Position numbers and translations under genes: made by a program. Shown piece after piece: positions 52,935 through 62,531 of a stretch of 64,000 bases of DNA. How positions within the stretch are numbered: position 1 is the first letter of the stretch; each line of letters opens with the position of its first letter. The notes below the pieces were generated by a model, which saw only the letters and a program-made list of their open reading frames with translations, had not been told where the DNA came from and searched no databases. The stretch is from Zasmidium citrigriseum (taxonomy: Eukaryota; Ascomycota; Dothideomycetes; Mycosphaerellales; Mycosphaerellaceae), in contig NHNW01000001.1 in assembly GCA_002786025.1 (NCBI GenBank), positions 186,001 through 250,000 on the forward strand. The letters run 5' to 3'.

Positions 52935-53309
52935 GTGGTAGCGTCAGGGGTGGATATAAGGCATGAGATCTAACCAGCAACGAACGCAGACTGATATACA
53001 TGACTGTTCTCCGCAGCAGGAATCGATAAGCGGTCGGCGACGGCAAGAGATCGTGTGCCGAAGGAACACAGCTCCGTCTGCATGCCTCCGCACCGCCCTA
53101 AGCGCCGCTAGCCTGATTAAACTTTCAGAGGAACGCTGTGTGGCGAGAATTGGCCACTGATTTGCCCAAAACGGAAGGTGGTTGCATTCGGGATGTGTTT
53201 GGGAGAATATGGGTCGCGGATGGCGACGTTGAAGCAGTTTAAGGAATCCGACGACTGCAGAACTCCAGATCAAAAGACTCATCGTTCAGACAATCGAATT
53301 GATTTCGCA
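52935..53309. promoter_or_regulatory. Divergent promoter, transporter and aminotransferase
   Basis: 375 bp between the two starts. An in-frame ATG at 53193 could extend the aminotransferase upstream. CGGTCGGCGACGG at about 53030-53042 contains CGG triplets of the kind bound by Zn2Cys6 factors, weak evidence only. Confidence 0.4.
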
Positions 53310-54728
53310 ATGCCATCTGCACTACCGACACTGGAAGCAGGCCAACAGAACGGACATCAGTCAATGAAGTCCACTGGCATTGGAGATTCCCATCTCTTCC
53401 ACCGCTCGCAAAAAGACAAGCCTCTCAAGATCATCTCCGGCTCCGGTATATCATTCAGTCTCGAAGATGGTCGAACAATCATCGACGCATCCGCCGGACC
53501 ATCAGTGGCATGTCTAGGTCACCATGAGCCACGAGTAGCCAAAGCCATCATGTCTCAAATGCAATCAATCGCCTACGCCTACTCAATGGGCTACACAACA
53601 GACTCCGCCGAAGCCCTGGCATCACACATCCTCCGAGACAAGCCAGGGGGTCTGAGCAAGGCCATCTTCGTCAATTCTGGCAGCGAAGCAACTGATGCTG
53701 CACTCAAGCTCGCATCGCAGTACTGGATTGAGAAAGGCCGTCCAGATAAGCAGCACTTCATCGCAAGGAAGCAGAGCTACCATGGGAATACGCTGGGAGC
53801 GTTGTGTGTCTCTGGCCACGAATCGAGGAGAGAGTTTTACAAGCCTTGGATGTCGCGGAATGTGACGTTCGTCGATCCATGTTATCCCTTTCGCGGGAAA
53901 GACGTTGACGAGACGGATCATGCATACGTTGAACGCCTGAGAGACCAGCTCGAGAACACCATTCTTGACCTCGGATCAGAGAATGTGGCCGCTTTCATCA
54001 TGGAGACCATCCCAGGAACAACACTCGGCTGCGTCCCTCCGTCGAAAGGCTATCTCCAAGCCGTCAGAGATGTTTGTGACAAGCACGATGTGCTTCTCAT
54101 TCTCGATGAGATCATGTGCGGCATGGGCAAAACCGGTGCAATGCACGCCTGGCAACGTCAAGACATCCGCGGCCCAGACATCCAGACGATCGGCAAGGCT
54201 CTCGGCGGTGGATTCGTACCCATTGCTGGCGTACTAGCAAATGGAGAGATCTTTGAGGCCATTGCGAAAGGATCGCAGACCCTTGCTCACGGGCACACCT
54301 TTCAGGCACATCCGACTGCATGTGCTGCAGCACTCGAGGTTCAAAAGATTGTCGAAGAACGCAAGTTGTTGGATAACGTCGCCGCCAGGGGCGATCAGCT
54401 CGAGCAGGAGTTGAGCCTGGCGCTGCGGGGTCTCCCTCATGTTGGCGATATCCGCGGGCAAGGGCTCTTTTACGCTGTTGAATTCATGCAAGATCCTGCT
54501 CGGATGCAGCCATTCGCGAATGGGAGTGGTTACTCCGATCGAATTGTGAAAGCCGCTCAGACGTCTGGGTTGAACATTCTGGGCACGCTTGGGCATACTG
54601 GCCACTATCATGTTGAGCATGTTATCATTTCGCCTCCGTATATTGTTACTGCCGTTGAGATCACCGAGATTGTGAAGAGACTAAAGGCTGCGATTGAAAT
54701 GGTCGATAGTCGGGATGATTACCCGTGA
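53310..54728 (+). CDS. Class III PLP aminotransferase
   Basis: 472 residues from MPSALPTLE; an in-frame ATG at 53193 would add 39 residues with no visible domain. Fold-type I, class III: SGSEATDAALKLA for phosphate and substrate, SYHGNTLGAL, ILDEIMCGMGKTG (the cofactor-binding Asp), and the PLP lysine in IGKALGGGFVPIAG. Family members transfer omega-amino groups (GABA, ornithine) or act as dialkylglycine decarboxylases. No mitochondrial presequence at the chosen start, which suggests the cytosol. Substrate unknown. It lies inside the alpha-glucoside locus and ends 17 bp from the alpha-glucosidase stop. Confidence 0.9.
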   Translation: MPSALPTLEAGQQNGHQSMKSTGIGDSHLFHRSQKDKPLKIISGSGISFSLEDGRTIIDASAGPSVACLGHHEPRVAKAIMSQMQSIAYAYSMGYTTDSAEALASHILRDKPGGLSKAIFVNSGSEATDAALKLASQYWIEKGRPDKQHFIARKQSYHGNTLGALCVSGHESRREFYKPWMSRNVTFVDPCYPFRGKDVDETDHAYVERLRDQLENTILDLGSENVAAFIMETIPGTTLGCVPPSKGYLQAVRDVCDKHDVLLILDEIMCGMGKTGAMHAWQRQDIRGPDIQTIGKALGGGFVPIAGVLANGEIFEAIAKGSQTLAHGHTFQAHPTACAAALEVQKIVEERKLLDNVAARGDQLEQELSLALRGLPHVGDIRGQGLFYAVEFMQDPARMQPFANGSGYSDRIVKAAQTSGLNILGTLGHTGHYHVEHVIISPPYIVTAVEITEIVKRLKAAIEMVDSRDDYP

Positions 54729-54745
54729 ATGAAAGCCATGCTCTT

Positions 54746-56461
54746 TCATTCCCTTCGATAGAGCCTACACTCAAATGGTCTTAGACTCATTCGTCTTACG
54801 TTGTCCGTTTCTGTTGTAGACTCCGGATAGTTCGACATGATCAAGGCACCCGGCACAGTCGGACACTCCCATATGACATTGTATTTCGTGAAAGAGCAGA
54901 CCACGGTGAGAACCCTCCCATCCAGCGATCTCGTGTACGCATACACCGTCTCGGAAGGCTCGTCCAGCATCTCAAACCTTCCATACACCAATGCTAGCTC
55001 TTTCTTCCTCACATCCAGTAAGCAGCGCCAGAAGTCCAGAACACTCCCCTCTTTTCCCATCTGCTCCTTCACATTCCACATGCGATAGTCTTCGCAGACC
55101 TTGATCCACGGCTCGCCATTACTGAAGCCTGCGTTGGACGAATCATCCCAGGAGACAGGCATCCGGGCATTGTCCCTTCCAATGCGTTGAATCTCGCTCA
55201 ACACGTCGCTCATATCCGTACCGTCGTCTCTGGCCTCTTTCATGGCATTGTAATGGTTGATTTCTTCGAGGTCCCGGAGCTCGCTATATTCCCAGCTCCG
55301 TGCATTTGCCATTCCGATCTCTTGTCCCTGGTAAATGAAGACAGTGCCTCTGCCGGTAACATGAAACATAGCAAGCATCTTGGCCGCCACAGCTCGATAC
55401 CTTTCATCATCGTCCGCCCAGCGAGATACGATTCTTGGCTGGTCATGATTTTCTAGGTACAGACTATCCCATCCGTCATGATCTTGACCGTACTCCATGA
55501 ATCGTCCAAGGATGGCTTTGAGCTCGGTCAACTTCCAATCTCGGCGATTGAAACATGTCTGACCAGGTTGATGATCGATGTACATGTGCTCAAAGTGGAA
55601 GATCATTTGAAGCGGGACGCCCTTCTTGGTGTGTGTGATGGCTTGATCAGGGGTGGCAATGCCTGGCATCTCACCGACCGTGAAGATGGGCTCTCCACGC
55701 TTCTTCTCCCGGGGTTGAAGCACACGCTCATACATCTCCATCAGGTACTCTTGCACCTTCGGTCCATTGAATCGATACTTGAGTCCATATTGGAATTTCT
55801 CGTTCGGGTTCGTGACAGACACGTCCGGGAAACCAGGCTCTTTAGAAATGCAATTGATGACGTCCATTCGAAAGCCATCACAACCTTTGTCTAGCCAGAA
55901 ATCCATGATGTCCCACACGGCATCCCGGACGTGAGGATTGTCCCAGTTCAAATCCGGCTGAGAGACATCGAACACATGGAGGTAATACTCTTGGCGGTTG
56001 GCATCCCACTCCCAGCAAGACCCGCCGAAGATCGCGCCCCAATTGTTCGGCTCTGCGCCTGATCTTGCAGGTTGCCAGATATACCAATCCTTCTTCTCGC
56101 CACCGGCTTTGCTGTCCTGGAACCAAGCATGCTGATCAGAGGTATGATTGACGACCAGATCCATGACCAGCTTCATGCCCAACTTATGAGTCTCTTGCAC
56201 GAGGTTATCGAAGTCTCCCATAGCCCCCAAGTCTGGATTGATGGTTCGATAGTCGGAAATATCATACCCGCAGTCTTTCATAGGCGAGGCATAGATGGGA
56301 CTGAGCCAGATCACATCGACACCAAGCTCCTTCAAGTAAAGCAGTTTGGATGTGATTCCGTTGAGATCTCCCCAGCCATTGCCAGTGGTGTCGTTGAATG
56401 AGAATGGGTAGATTTGGTAGACGATGGCTTCTTTCCACCATTTGCGGTCGTGAGAGGTCAT
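54746..56461 (-). CDS. GH13 alpha-glucosidase (isomaltase/maltase type)
   Basis: 571 residues, single exon, intracellular (no signal peptide), as in yeast MAL genes. Conserved regions: DLVVNHTSDQ, GFRMDVIN with nucleophile Asp200, FTVGEMPG with acid/base Glu264, and the transition-state Asp in ENHDQPR. The residue after the nucleophile is Val, as in oligo-1,6-glucosidases, whereas maltases carry Thr or Ala. Length and order fit GH13 subfamily 40. Hydrolyses alpha-glucosides taken up by the transporter at 51282. Divergent from the Zn2Cys6 gene at 56862. Confidence 0.94.
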   Translation of the reverse strand: MTSHDRKWWKEAIVYQIYPFSFNDTTGNGWGDLNGITSKLLYLKELGVDVIWLSPIYASPMKDCGYDISDYRTINPDLGAMGDFDNLVQETHKLGMKLVMDLVVNHTSDQHAWFQDSKAGGEKKDWYIWQPARSGAEPNNWGAIFGGSCWEWDANRQEYYLHVFDVSQPDLNWDNPHVRDAVWDIMDFWLDKGCDGFRMDVINCISKEPGFPDVSVTNPNEKFQYGLKYRFNGPKVQEYLMEMYERVLQPREKKRGEPIFTVGEMPGIATPDQAITHTKKGVPLQMIFHFEHMYIDHQPGQTCFNRRDWKLTELKAILGRFMEYGQDHDGWDSLYLENHDQPRIVSRWADDDERYRAVAAKMLAMFHVTGRGTVFIYQGQEIGMANARSWEYSELRDLEEINHYNAMKEARDDGTDMSDVLSEIQRIGRDNARMPVSWDDSSNAGFSNGEPWIKVCEDYRMWNVKEQMGKEGSVLDFWRCLLDVRKKELALVYGRFEMLDEPSETVYAYTRSLDGRVLTVVCSFTKYNVIWECPTVPGALIMSNYPESTTETDNVRRMSLRPFECRLYRRE

Positions 56462-56861
56462 GGTTGTAGGCCAGGTGGCGTTTCAGGCTGAAACAAGGAT
56501 CAACCACGGCTTCTCTGTGGTGATAGTTCAATAACATTGGGTGTTGACGAAGATTCGGACTCACAGAGCTGCAAACAATGCACAGTCGTTGGAATCAAGC
56601 ATTCGGATCCACGCCATACCAAGCTCGTCAAGCTCGTCCCGAAGGATGACGGTGTGTTAGCTTCGTTATCGTCCTTCCTCCTACGGCGGTACTTCATGCA
56701 CGGCGGCTGCACAGCGGCTGTCATGGCCGAGATATGTACACGCATGCAGGACCGCTGGTGCCGCCGCCGCCGTGCGTTGCTGCCCTCTGGTCGTCCATTT
56801 CGTCCTCGCTCATGCTTCTACTCCGCCCACGCCTTCGGACTGGTCGCTCAAATGTGATGCC
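56462..56861. promoter_or_regulatory. Bidirectional promoter with paired CGGCGG sites
   Basis: 400 bp between the glucosidase and the regulator. CGGCGG at 56684-56689 and again at 56701-56706, with AGCGGCTG close by. CGG pairs are the general target of Zn2Cys6 dimers; which spacing is used cannot be told. Confidence 0.4.
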
Positions 56862-58307
56862 ATGAGCTCGACTTATGCACGCAATCGTCGGGGATGTCTC
56901 ACGTGCCGCCGACGCAAGAAGAAATGTGCCGCCGGGCTTAGTGGCGGGCACGAGTCCTGTCCGCCCTGCAACAGACTCAATCTTCGCTGTGTATGGGAAC
57001 CGCAGAAAGCATTTGCCGCGGCCAGAGACCCGCCAACGGCGAGGCTGGGGCAAACGAGCTGGAAGTCTACTTCTCCATCGCTGTCGCCGACTCTTGAGTA
57101 CGGCACTGTGATAGGCGACGATACGAACCGTGGTCATCGACGGACAGCACTGCGGTATTATGTGCAGTCGTTCGCAGGCACGCTTTCGACGAATGAGGAA
57201 AACAATGGGTTCCTGTCGGTGCTACTGCCCATGGCCATGGAGTCACGGCCGCTGCTGGACGCACTTGTAGCCTGGTCCACATCTCATCTGGCCTTGCACA
57301 ATCCAAAGCTCGAGATCAAGGCTTTGGAAGACCGCTCGACAGCGCTTTGCTCCTTCGCGGCTGGGCTGAGGGCATTGCCGTCAGATCTCTCAGTAGCAGT
57401 GTGCCTGGTCCTGACCTCAATGGACTCGGTGCTTGGCAGAACGAGCGACTGGTACGGACATCTGGCTGCTGCTGCGTCAATCATTCGATCGACGGCAAGG
57501 AAAGCTCCGGTTTCAGGGAGTGACGACTTGGATACAGCATTGGTGCACACAGCTGAGGGTCGGTGGCTGTTACGCAACTTTGCGTACCACGACGTCCTTG
57601 CCAGCATCTCGTTGAATCGCGATATGCTGATACCATGTTCGACACAATGGCTACTGCTCGGTCATTCTGATCGGGAAACCATGGTCGACACCTATCTGGG
57701 AGTCGGAAGTGCTCCTGTTTCTATCCTCGGCGAGATCAGCACTCTTTCTCGACATCTTTTTCGCCTACAGGAGACTGATCAGGATATATCGGCCAGTTAT
57801 GAGCAGGCTCTTGCTCAGGCCACAAGTGACTTCAGTCTTCTAGAGAAGGAGCTTGTGAATTGGCAGATCCCAGAAGCCTTCCAGGACAGATGCCTGGTGG
57901 CCCTGGCCGAGACGTACCGCAGCGCCGCTCTTATCTGTCTTTATCGCAGCCTTCGTTGGCATGTTATTCGCAATCCCGAAGAACTCCGGCGGACCATGGA
58001 ACAGCATATTGATACAGTGATAAGTGCCATGGAAGATTTACCGGCTGGATGTCTGCCGGAGTGCACTCTTCTCTTCCCACTGTTCATCGTCGGAGGCGAG
58101 ACGCAAGATCCACATACCCAGCAAGCCATTGCGGAGAGAATGACCGCCATCGCTCGAAATCGATCCTTCACCAATGTGCAGGTCGCGCTCGATGTTCTCA
58201 GAGAAGTCTGGGACGTCCAGGCTCGTACTGTGCCGGTTGATTCCTTCCGTCCGTACGACTGGAGCTGTGTTCTCGAGCGAAGGAAGTGGGAATTGGCGCT
58301 TTCTTGA
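56862..58307 (+). CDS. Zn2Cys6 transcription factor (MAL-locus regulator candidate)
   Basis: 481 residues, single exon, start MSSTYARN, the first ATG next to the finger. Binuclear zinc cluster CLTCRRRKKKC..CPPCNRLNLRC near residues 11-43; the spacing between halves is longer than average. The rest is a Fungal_trans_2 (DUF3468) domain (LRYYVQSFAGTLST, AWSTSHLALHNP), ending FRPYDWSCVLERRKWELALS (in shorter form RPYDWSCVLERR). It shares a 400-bp promoter with the alpha-glucosidase and so probably regulates it. It is not of the MAL63/AmyR sequence type as far as I can see. Confidence 0.9.
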   Translation: MSSTYARNRRGCLTCRRRKKKCAAGLSGGHESCPPCNRLNLRCVWEPQKAFAAARDPPTARLGQTSWKSTSPSLSPTLEYGTVIGDDTNRGHRRTALRYYVQSFAGTLSTNEENNGFLSVLLPMAMESRPLLDALVAWSTSHLALHNPKLEIKALEDRSTALCSFAAGLRALPSDLSVAVCLVLTSMDSVLGRTSDWYGHLAAAASIIRSTARKAPVSGSDDLDTALVHTAEGRWLLRNFAYHDVLASISLNRDMLIPCSTQWLLLGHSDRETMVDTYLGVGSAPVSILGEISTLSRHLFRLQETDQDISASYEQALAQATSDFSLLEKELVNWQIPEAFQDRCLVALAETYRSAALICLYRSLRWHVIRNPEELRRTMEQHIDTVISAMEDLPAGCLPECTLLFPLFIVGGETQDPHTQQAIAERMTAIARNRSFTNVQVALDVLREVWDVQARTVPVDSFRPYDWSCVLERRKWELALS

Positions 58308-58832
58308 CGGGCAAGTCTTGAATGATGTTGATCGATGATGAAGTTCGGTGCTTGCGAGAGGTGGCGAAGTGTGTTGATGTAGCGGTCCTGAAGAAGCCGA
58401 AGTTCTCAGCTGAAAATCCACTGGCCTACCCTCGGTGTTCTGGTTGAAGTGGAAGGTCTTGCCAGCTATCTTCAAGGTTATTGACCATCACTGATGATCC
58501 AGCAAGTTCTTAGATGGCTCAGCAGCGAGTCCTCGTCTAGAGACCTCAATCTCCAAGTCGGGCAGAAGAAGGAGGATACACCATTTTGTGCGAGCCCACA
58601 AAGCTTGGCGGTCATGTACAGAACAAGCTTCAAGACTGTTCAATATTGGTCTTGGATAGTCGATGATGTGAGATCGTCCTCAAGTCGTTCCGTATCTTTG
58701 GACAGCCGAGTGGCTGAACGCTTGAGTAGATAGGGCTGCAGAGCTGTACCCGCATGAGTATAAGAACAGAGCTGTTCCCCGCCAGTTTGGACTTTCGATG
58801 AGTGAAATCATCGTGGGAGAGTGGCGTTCAGG
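58308..58832 (+). promoter_or_regulatory. Intergenic, nitrilase promoter
   Basis: 525 bp between two plus-strand genes. A CAGCCGAGTGGCTGAAC string near 58700 looks like a tRNA D-arm, but no T-arm or acceptor follows. Otherwise nothing seen. Confidence 0.35.
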
Positions 58833-59801
58833 ATGGCTGCCTCTACCACGCCGCCCAACATGCGTATTGGGATTATCCAAATGCATCCAGTCGTTCGTGA
58901 AATTTTCCAAACCTCTTTGTTGTCCACATACCTGCTAACGAATCGTCATCAGCCTCTCGAACCAGAGCAAAACTTCGCCGTAGCTTCCAAGCACATCCGC
59001 TCTGCCGCTTCGCAAGGAGCGGCGCTCGCCGTACTCCCGGAATACCATCTGACCGGTTGGGTACCAGAAGACAGCCGCTTTCGTGAGGTTTGCGCCAGAA
59101 CCGAGACATACTTGGAGCGATACCAGCAACTCGCGAAGGAATGCAGCATGAATATCGTACCAGGAACGACCGTGACTCAAGCATCTCCCGGCGGTGCGTT
59201 GCTGAACAAAGCCTACTTCATCAACAGCAGCGGCGAGATCCTCGGCGAGTACGTCAAGACGAACCTCTGGCATCCCGAGCGTCATGTCTTGACTTCGGGA
59301 CCAGATCACATCCGAGCATGCATAGAACAGAACGCCGCCCCGACACCCTCAAACCACCACTCTGTAATCTCTACGCCCATCGGTCCCGTCGGCCTGCTCA
59401 TCTGCTACGACCTCTGCTTCCCGGAAGCCTTCCGATCTCTCGTCCGCGCCGGCGCAAAGATCATCATCATCCCAACGTACACCAAACACGACGACATGTC
59501 GCCCAAAGCTCGCTCGTACAACGCCGCGGGTGAGGAGCTCTTCGTTCGATCGGCACTCGTCAGTCGAGCTTTTGAGGGGACATGCTGTGTTGTCTTTTGC
59601 AATGTCGGTGGGCCGGCGGAGGAGGGTTTCATGGGGTTAAGCCAGGTCGCGCTGCCACTCGTTGGTCCTGTAGATGGAGGTTTCGAGGACTCGAGTGAAG
59701 GGTTCAGAGTTGTTGATGTGGATGTGACGGCGTTGGATGCGGCGGAGGAGAATTATAAGATGAGAGGTGATCTCAATAGGGACAACTTTCATTATAAGTG
59801 A
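58833..59801 (+). CDS. Nitrilase-superfamily amidase (carbon-nitrogen hydrolase)
   Basis: 302 residues, two exons (58833..58892, 58954 minus one to 59801, that is from 58953), intron 60 nt with branch site TGCTAAC; the donor could be three bases earlier. Start MAASTTPPN, then MRIGIIQMHP. The catalytic triad is complete: Glu in LPEYHLTGW, Lys in EYVKTNLWHPER, and Cys in LLICYDLCFPEAF. It hydrolyses an amide or nitrile with release of ammonia; branch and substrate are unknown (omega-amidase- or carbamylase-like). The last residues are DNFHYK. Cytosolic. Confidence 0.88.
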   Translation: MAASTTPPNMRIGIIQMHPVVREIFQTSLLSTYLLTNRHQPLEPEQNFAVASKHIRSAASQGAALAVLPEYHLTGWVPEDSRFREVCARTETYLERYQQLAKECSMNIVPGTTVTQASPGGALLNKAYFINSSGEILGEYVKTNLWHPERHVLTSGPDHIRACIEQNAAPTPSNHHSVISTPIGPVGLLICYDLCFPEAFRSLVRAGAKIIIIPTYTKHDDMSPKARSYNAAGEELFVRSALVSRAFEGTCCVVFCNVGGPAEEGFMGLSQVALPLVGPVDGGFEDSSEGFRVVDVDVTALDAAEENYKMRGDLNRDNFHYK

Positions 59802-60438
59802 AGGAATGGTCGTGCTACCACAGCATCTCGTCCTCGAGCGGAGTTATGATTGAATTCACAAGGCGCTGAACACCTCTCATGGAGGGCTGCATGAGAGACT
59901 CTCAGCCGCCATGTGGAGAGTGAATGTGCCTCTCAAGAGCGAGATTCCGAATACATGGTGCAGTCCCGTCCTCAGTCGCATGGCTTGATGGCTCCTCGAT
60001 GGAGATTGACCATGTCCGGAAGTTGATAATGCGAGGGGTGCAGTGCAGGCCAGCAGGCATCCATGGCGAAGTCCTGGCTCGACCAGAACCTCGCTTAGCC
60101 AAATGAATCCATGTGTGAGCTTTTCTCTTTGTTGATGGTCTGCGACTTGGTTTAATGTCGTGATGTTTGTTGATGTTCAGGAGAAAGAAAGACAGCATCG
60201 CACCTGACAACGTTAACGCTCCGCAATCCCTCCGCACCGACCTCTCCCGAATTCCGGCCGACTACTTCAATGGCTGGGAACTTCTGGGCAGCTCCACGAC
60301 GCATGTCATACCACACGTCGCGGAACATGGGGCATGCAGACGTGAAGTAATCGCGTGCATTCATAGGTAAGCGAGTTCCCTTCTCCTTCTTTCTTTCTCC
60401 TTCCCTTTCCTCCCTCTCCCTCCCTCTCCACTCCCATA
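59802..60438 (+). promoter_or_regulatory. ACH1-type promoter with CT-rich tract
   Basis: 637 bp. 60375-60434 is almost pure pyrimidine on the plus strand (repeated TCCTTC, CCCTCTCC), ending just before the ATG at 60439. Such tracts are common upstream of highly expressed filamentous-fungal genes. Confidence 0.55.
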
Positions 60439-62122
60439 ATGGCGGCCTCCGCACTCCTCAAGTCCCGCGTCCGCCGGCCGTCGTACCTCTCGAAGCTCGC
60501 CAAAGCAGAAGACCTGATCGACCTCTTTCCGCACGGTTCCTACATCGGATGGTCCGGGTTCACGGGCGTTGGATACCCCAAGAAGGTCCCTACCGCGCTC
60601 GCCGAACATGTTGAGAAGAACAATCTGCAGGGAAAGCTCAAGTACAATCTGTTTGTGGGAGCGTCGAGTGGGGCGGAGACAGAGAATCGATGGGCTAGGA
60701 ATAATATGGTAAGAGAAGATACACGAAGAAGTGTGGATGAATGGCTGATTATGTGTTGGACAGATCGAGCGGCGAGCACCGCATCAAGTCGGCAAGGAGA
60801 TTGCCAAGGGAATCAACAATGGCAACATCAACTTCTTCGACAAGCATCTGTCCATGTTTCCCGTGGATCTGATGTATGGATTCTACACCAAGCACAAGGA
60901 GAACAATCGATTGGATGTTGCTGTGGTGGAAGCGAGTGCCATTACGGAAGATGGAGGCATCATTCCAGGAGCTAGTGTTGGAGCCAGTCCGGAGATCATC
61001 CAAAGTAGGACAGAACGAGATCCGTTCGAGTGAATACTACTGACATATGATGTAGTGGCCGACAAGATCGTCATCGAAGTCAACACAGCAGCCCCATCGT
61101 TCGAAGGCCTCCACGACATCACCATGACCGATCTCCCACCCCGCCGAAAGCCCTACCTGATCATGTCCCCCGAAGACCGCATCGGCACACCACACATCCC
61201 CGTCGATCCAGAACGAGTCGTAGCAGTCGTCGAAAGCGACTATCCCGACCAAACCCAACCCAACGCCCCCGAAGACGACTCCTCCAAAGCCATCGCCTCC
61301 CACCTAATCGAATTCCTCAAACACGAAGTCTCCCACGGCCGCCTCCCCCAAAACCTCCTCCCGATTCAATCCGGAATCGGCAACATCGCCAACGCAGTGA
61401 TAGGAGGCCTCTCGCAAGGCGGCGCAGACTTCAAGAATCTCAAAGTCTGGACCGAAGTCCTACAAGACTCCTTCCTCGACCTCTTCGACAGCGGGAATCT
61501 CGACTTCGCCACAGCAACTTCCATCCGCTTCAGTCCAGACGGCTTCCACAGGTTTTATGAAAGATATCAAGACTACGCCCCCAAACTCCTCCTCCGCAGC
61601 CAACAAGTCTCCAACTCCCCCGAAATCATCCGGCGCCTGGGCGTGATAGGAATGAACACCCCCGTCGAAGTCGACATCTACGCCCACGCAAACTCCACCT
61701 GCGTCATGGGCTCCCGCATGCTCAACGGCCTGGGCGGAAGCGCAGATTTCCTGCGCTCGTCCAAATACTCCATAATGCACACTCCCTCAACCCGCCCTTC
61801 GAAAACCGACCCCACGGGTGTCTCCTGCATCGTACCCATGTGCACGCACGTAGATCAAACAGAACACGATCTCGACGTTGTCGTCACGGAACAAGGTTTC
61901 GCGGACGTGAGGGGTATGTCGCCCAAAGAGCGCGCGAGGGAGATCATCAAGAAGTGTGCGCATCCAGAATACTATCCGATTCTGAAGGATTATTTCGATA
62001 AGGCGGAGTTTGAGTGTTTGAGGAAAGGATGGGGACATGAGCCGCATTTGTTGTGGAATGCGTTTGATATGCATAGGCATTTGAATGAGCATGGGACTAT
62101 GAAGATTCCTAAGTGGGGATGA
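60439..62122 (+). CDS. Acetyl-CoA hydrolase / succinyl-CoA:acetate CoA-transferase (Ach1-like)
   Basis: 525 residues, three exons (60439..60708, 60764..61004, 61056..62122; introns 55 and 51 nt). The N-terminus [20 protein letters not shown] is basic, Ser-rich and free of acids, as in mitochondrial presequences. CoA-transferase family I pattern: [28 protein letters not shown], and [20 protein letters not shown] containing the conserved Glu that forms the CoA thioester. [10 protein letters not shown] follows. In fungi this enzyme moves CoA between succinate, acetate and propionate and detoxifies acetate or propionyl-CoA. Housekeeping carbon metabolism. Confidence 0.93.
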
Positions 62123-62531
62123 TCGTCTGTATAGTATGTTTCCTGGGGTGTGTAGATTTAGCGTGGAGTATGGTAGAGATAGATGATCAAAGTGGACGAT
62201 GGCCCCAGCGATCCCCAGATTTGTCGCCAAAGACAACTAGGCTTATTACCCTTTGCATATCGTGGACGCTAGCATTGCTTCCCCGAGAGCTCATGTACCA
62301 GTTTGAGTGACACAGGGAGTATGAACAAGAAGCAGCCCGCTGTGGACCAAATGGCGACATGTGATGAGGCTGAACGGATGGCATGGGTAGCGCCAAGCCT
62401 CAGCCGTGACAACGCTTACGCTAATCAAATATTGATTGAGACTTTGATGGGTCACCTAATTTGGAAGGTATAGATGGAAAATGGACAAAAAATATTCATT
62501 GCAACGCCGGGAATGAATATTTCATGATCTA
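62123..62531. other. Convergent intergenic region
   Basis: 409 bp between two 3' ends. AT-richer near 62430-62525, fitting 3' UTRs. No gene seen. Confidence 0.4.

Noticed and set aside
58698..58715. CAGCCGAGTGGCTGAAC, similar to a Ser/Leu tRNA D-arm
   Set aside because: No matching T-arm or acceptor stem follows within tRNA distance.
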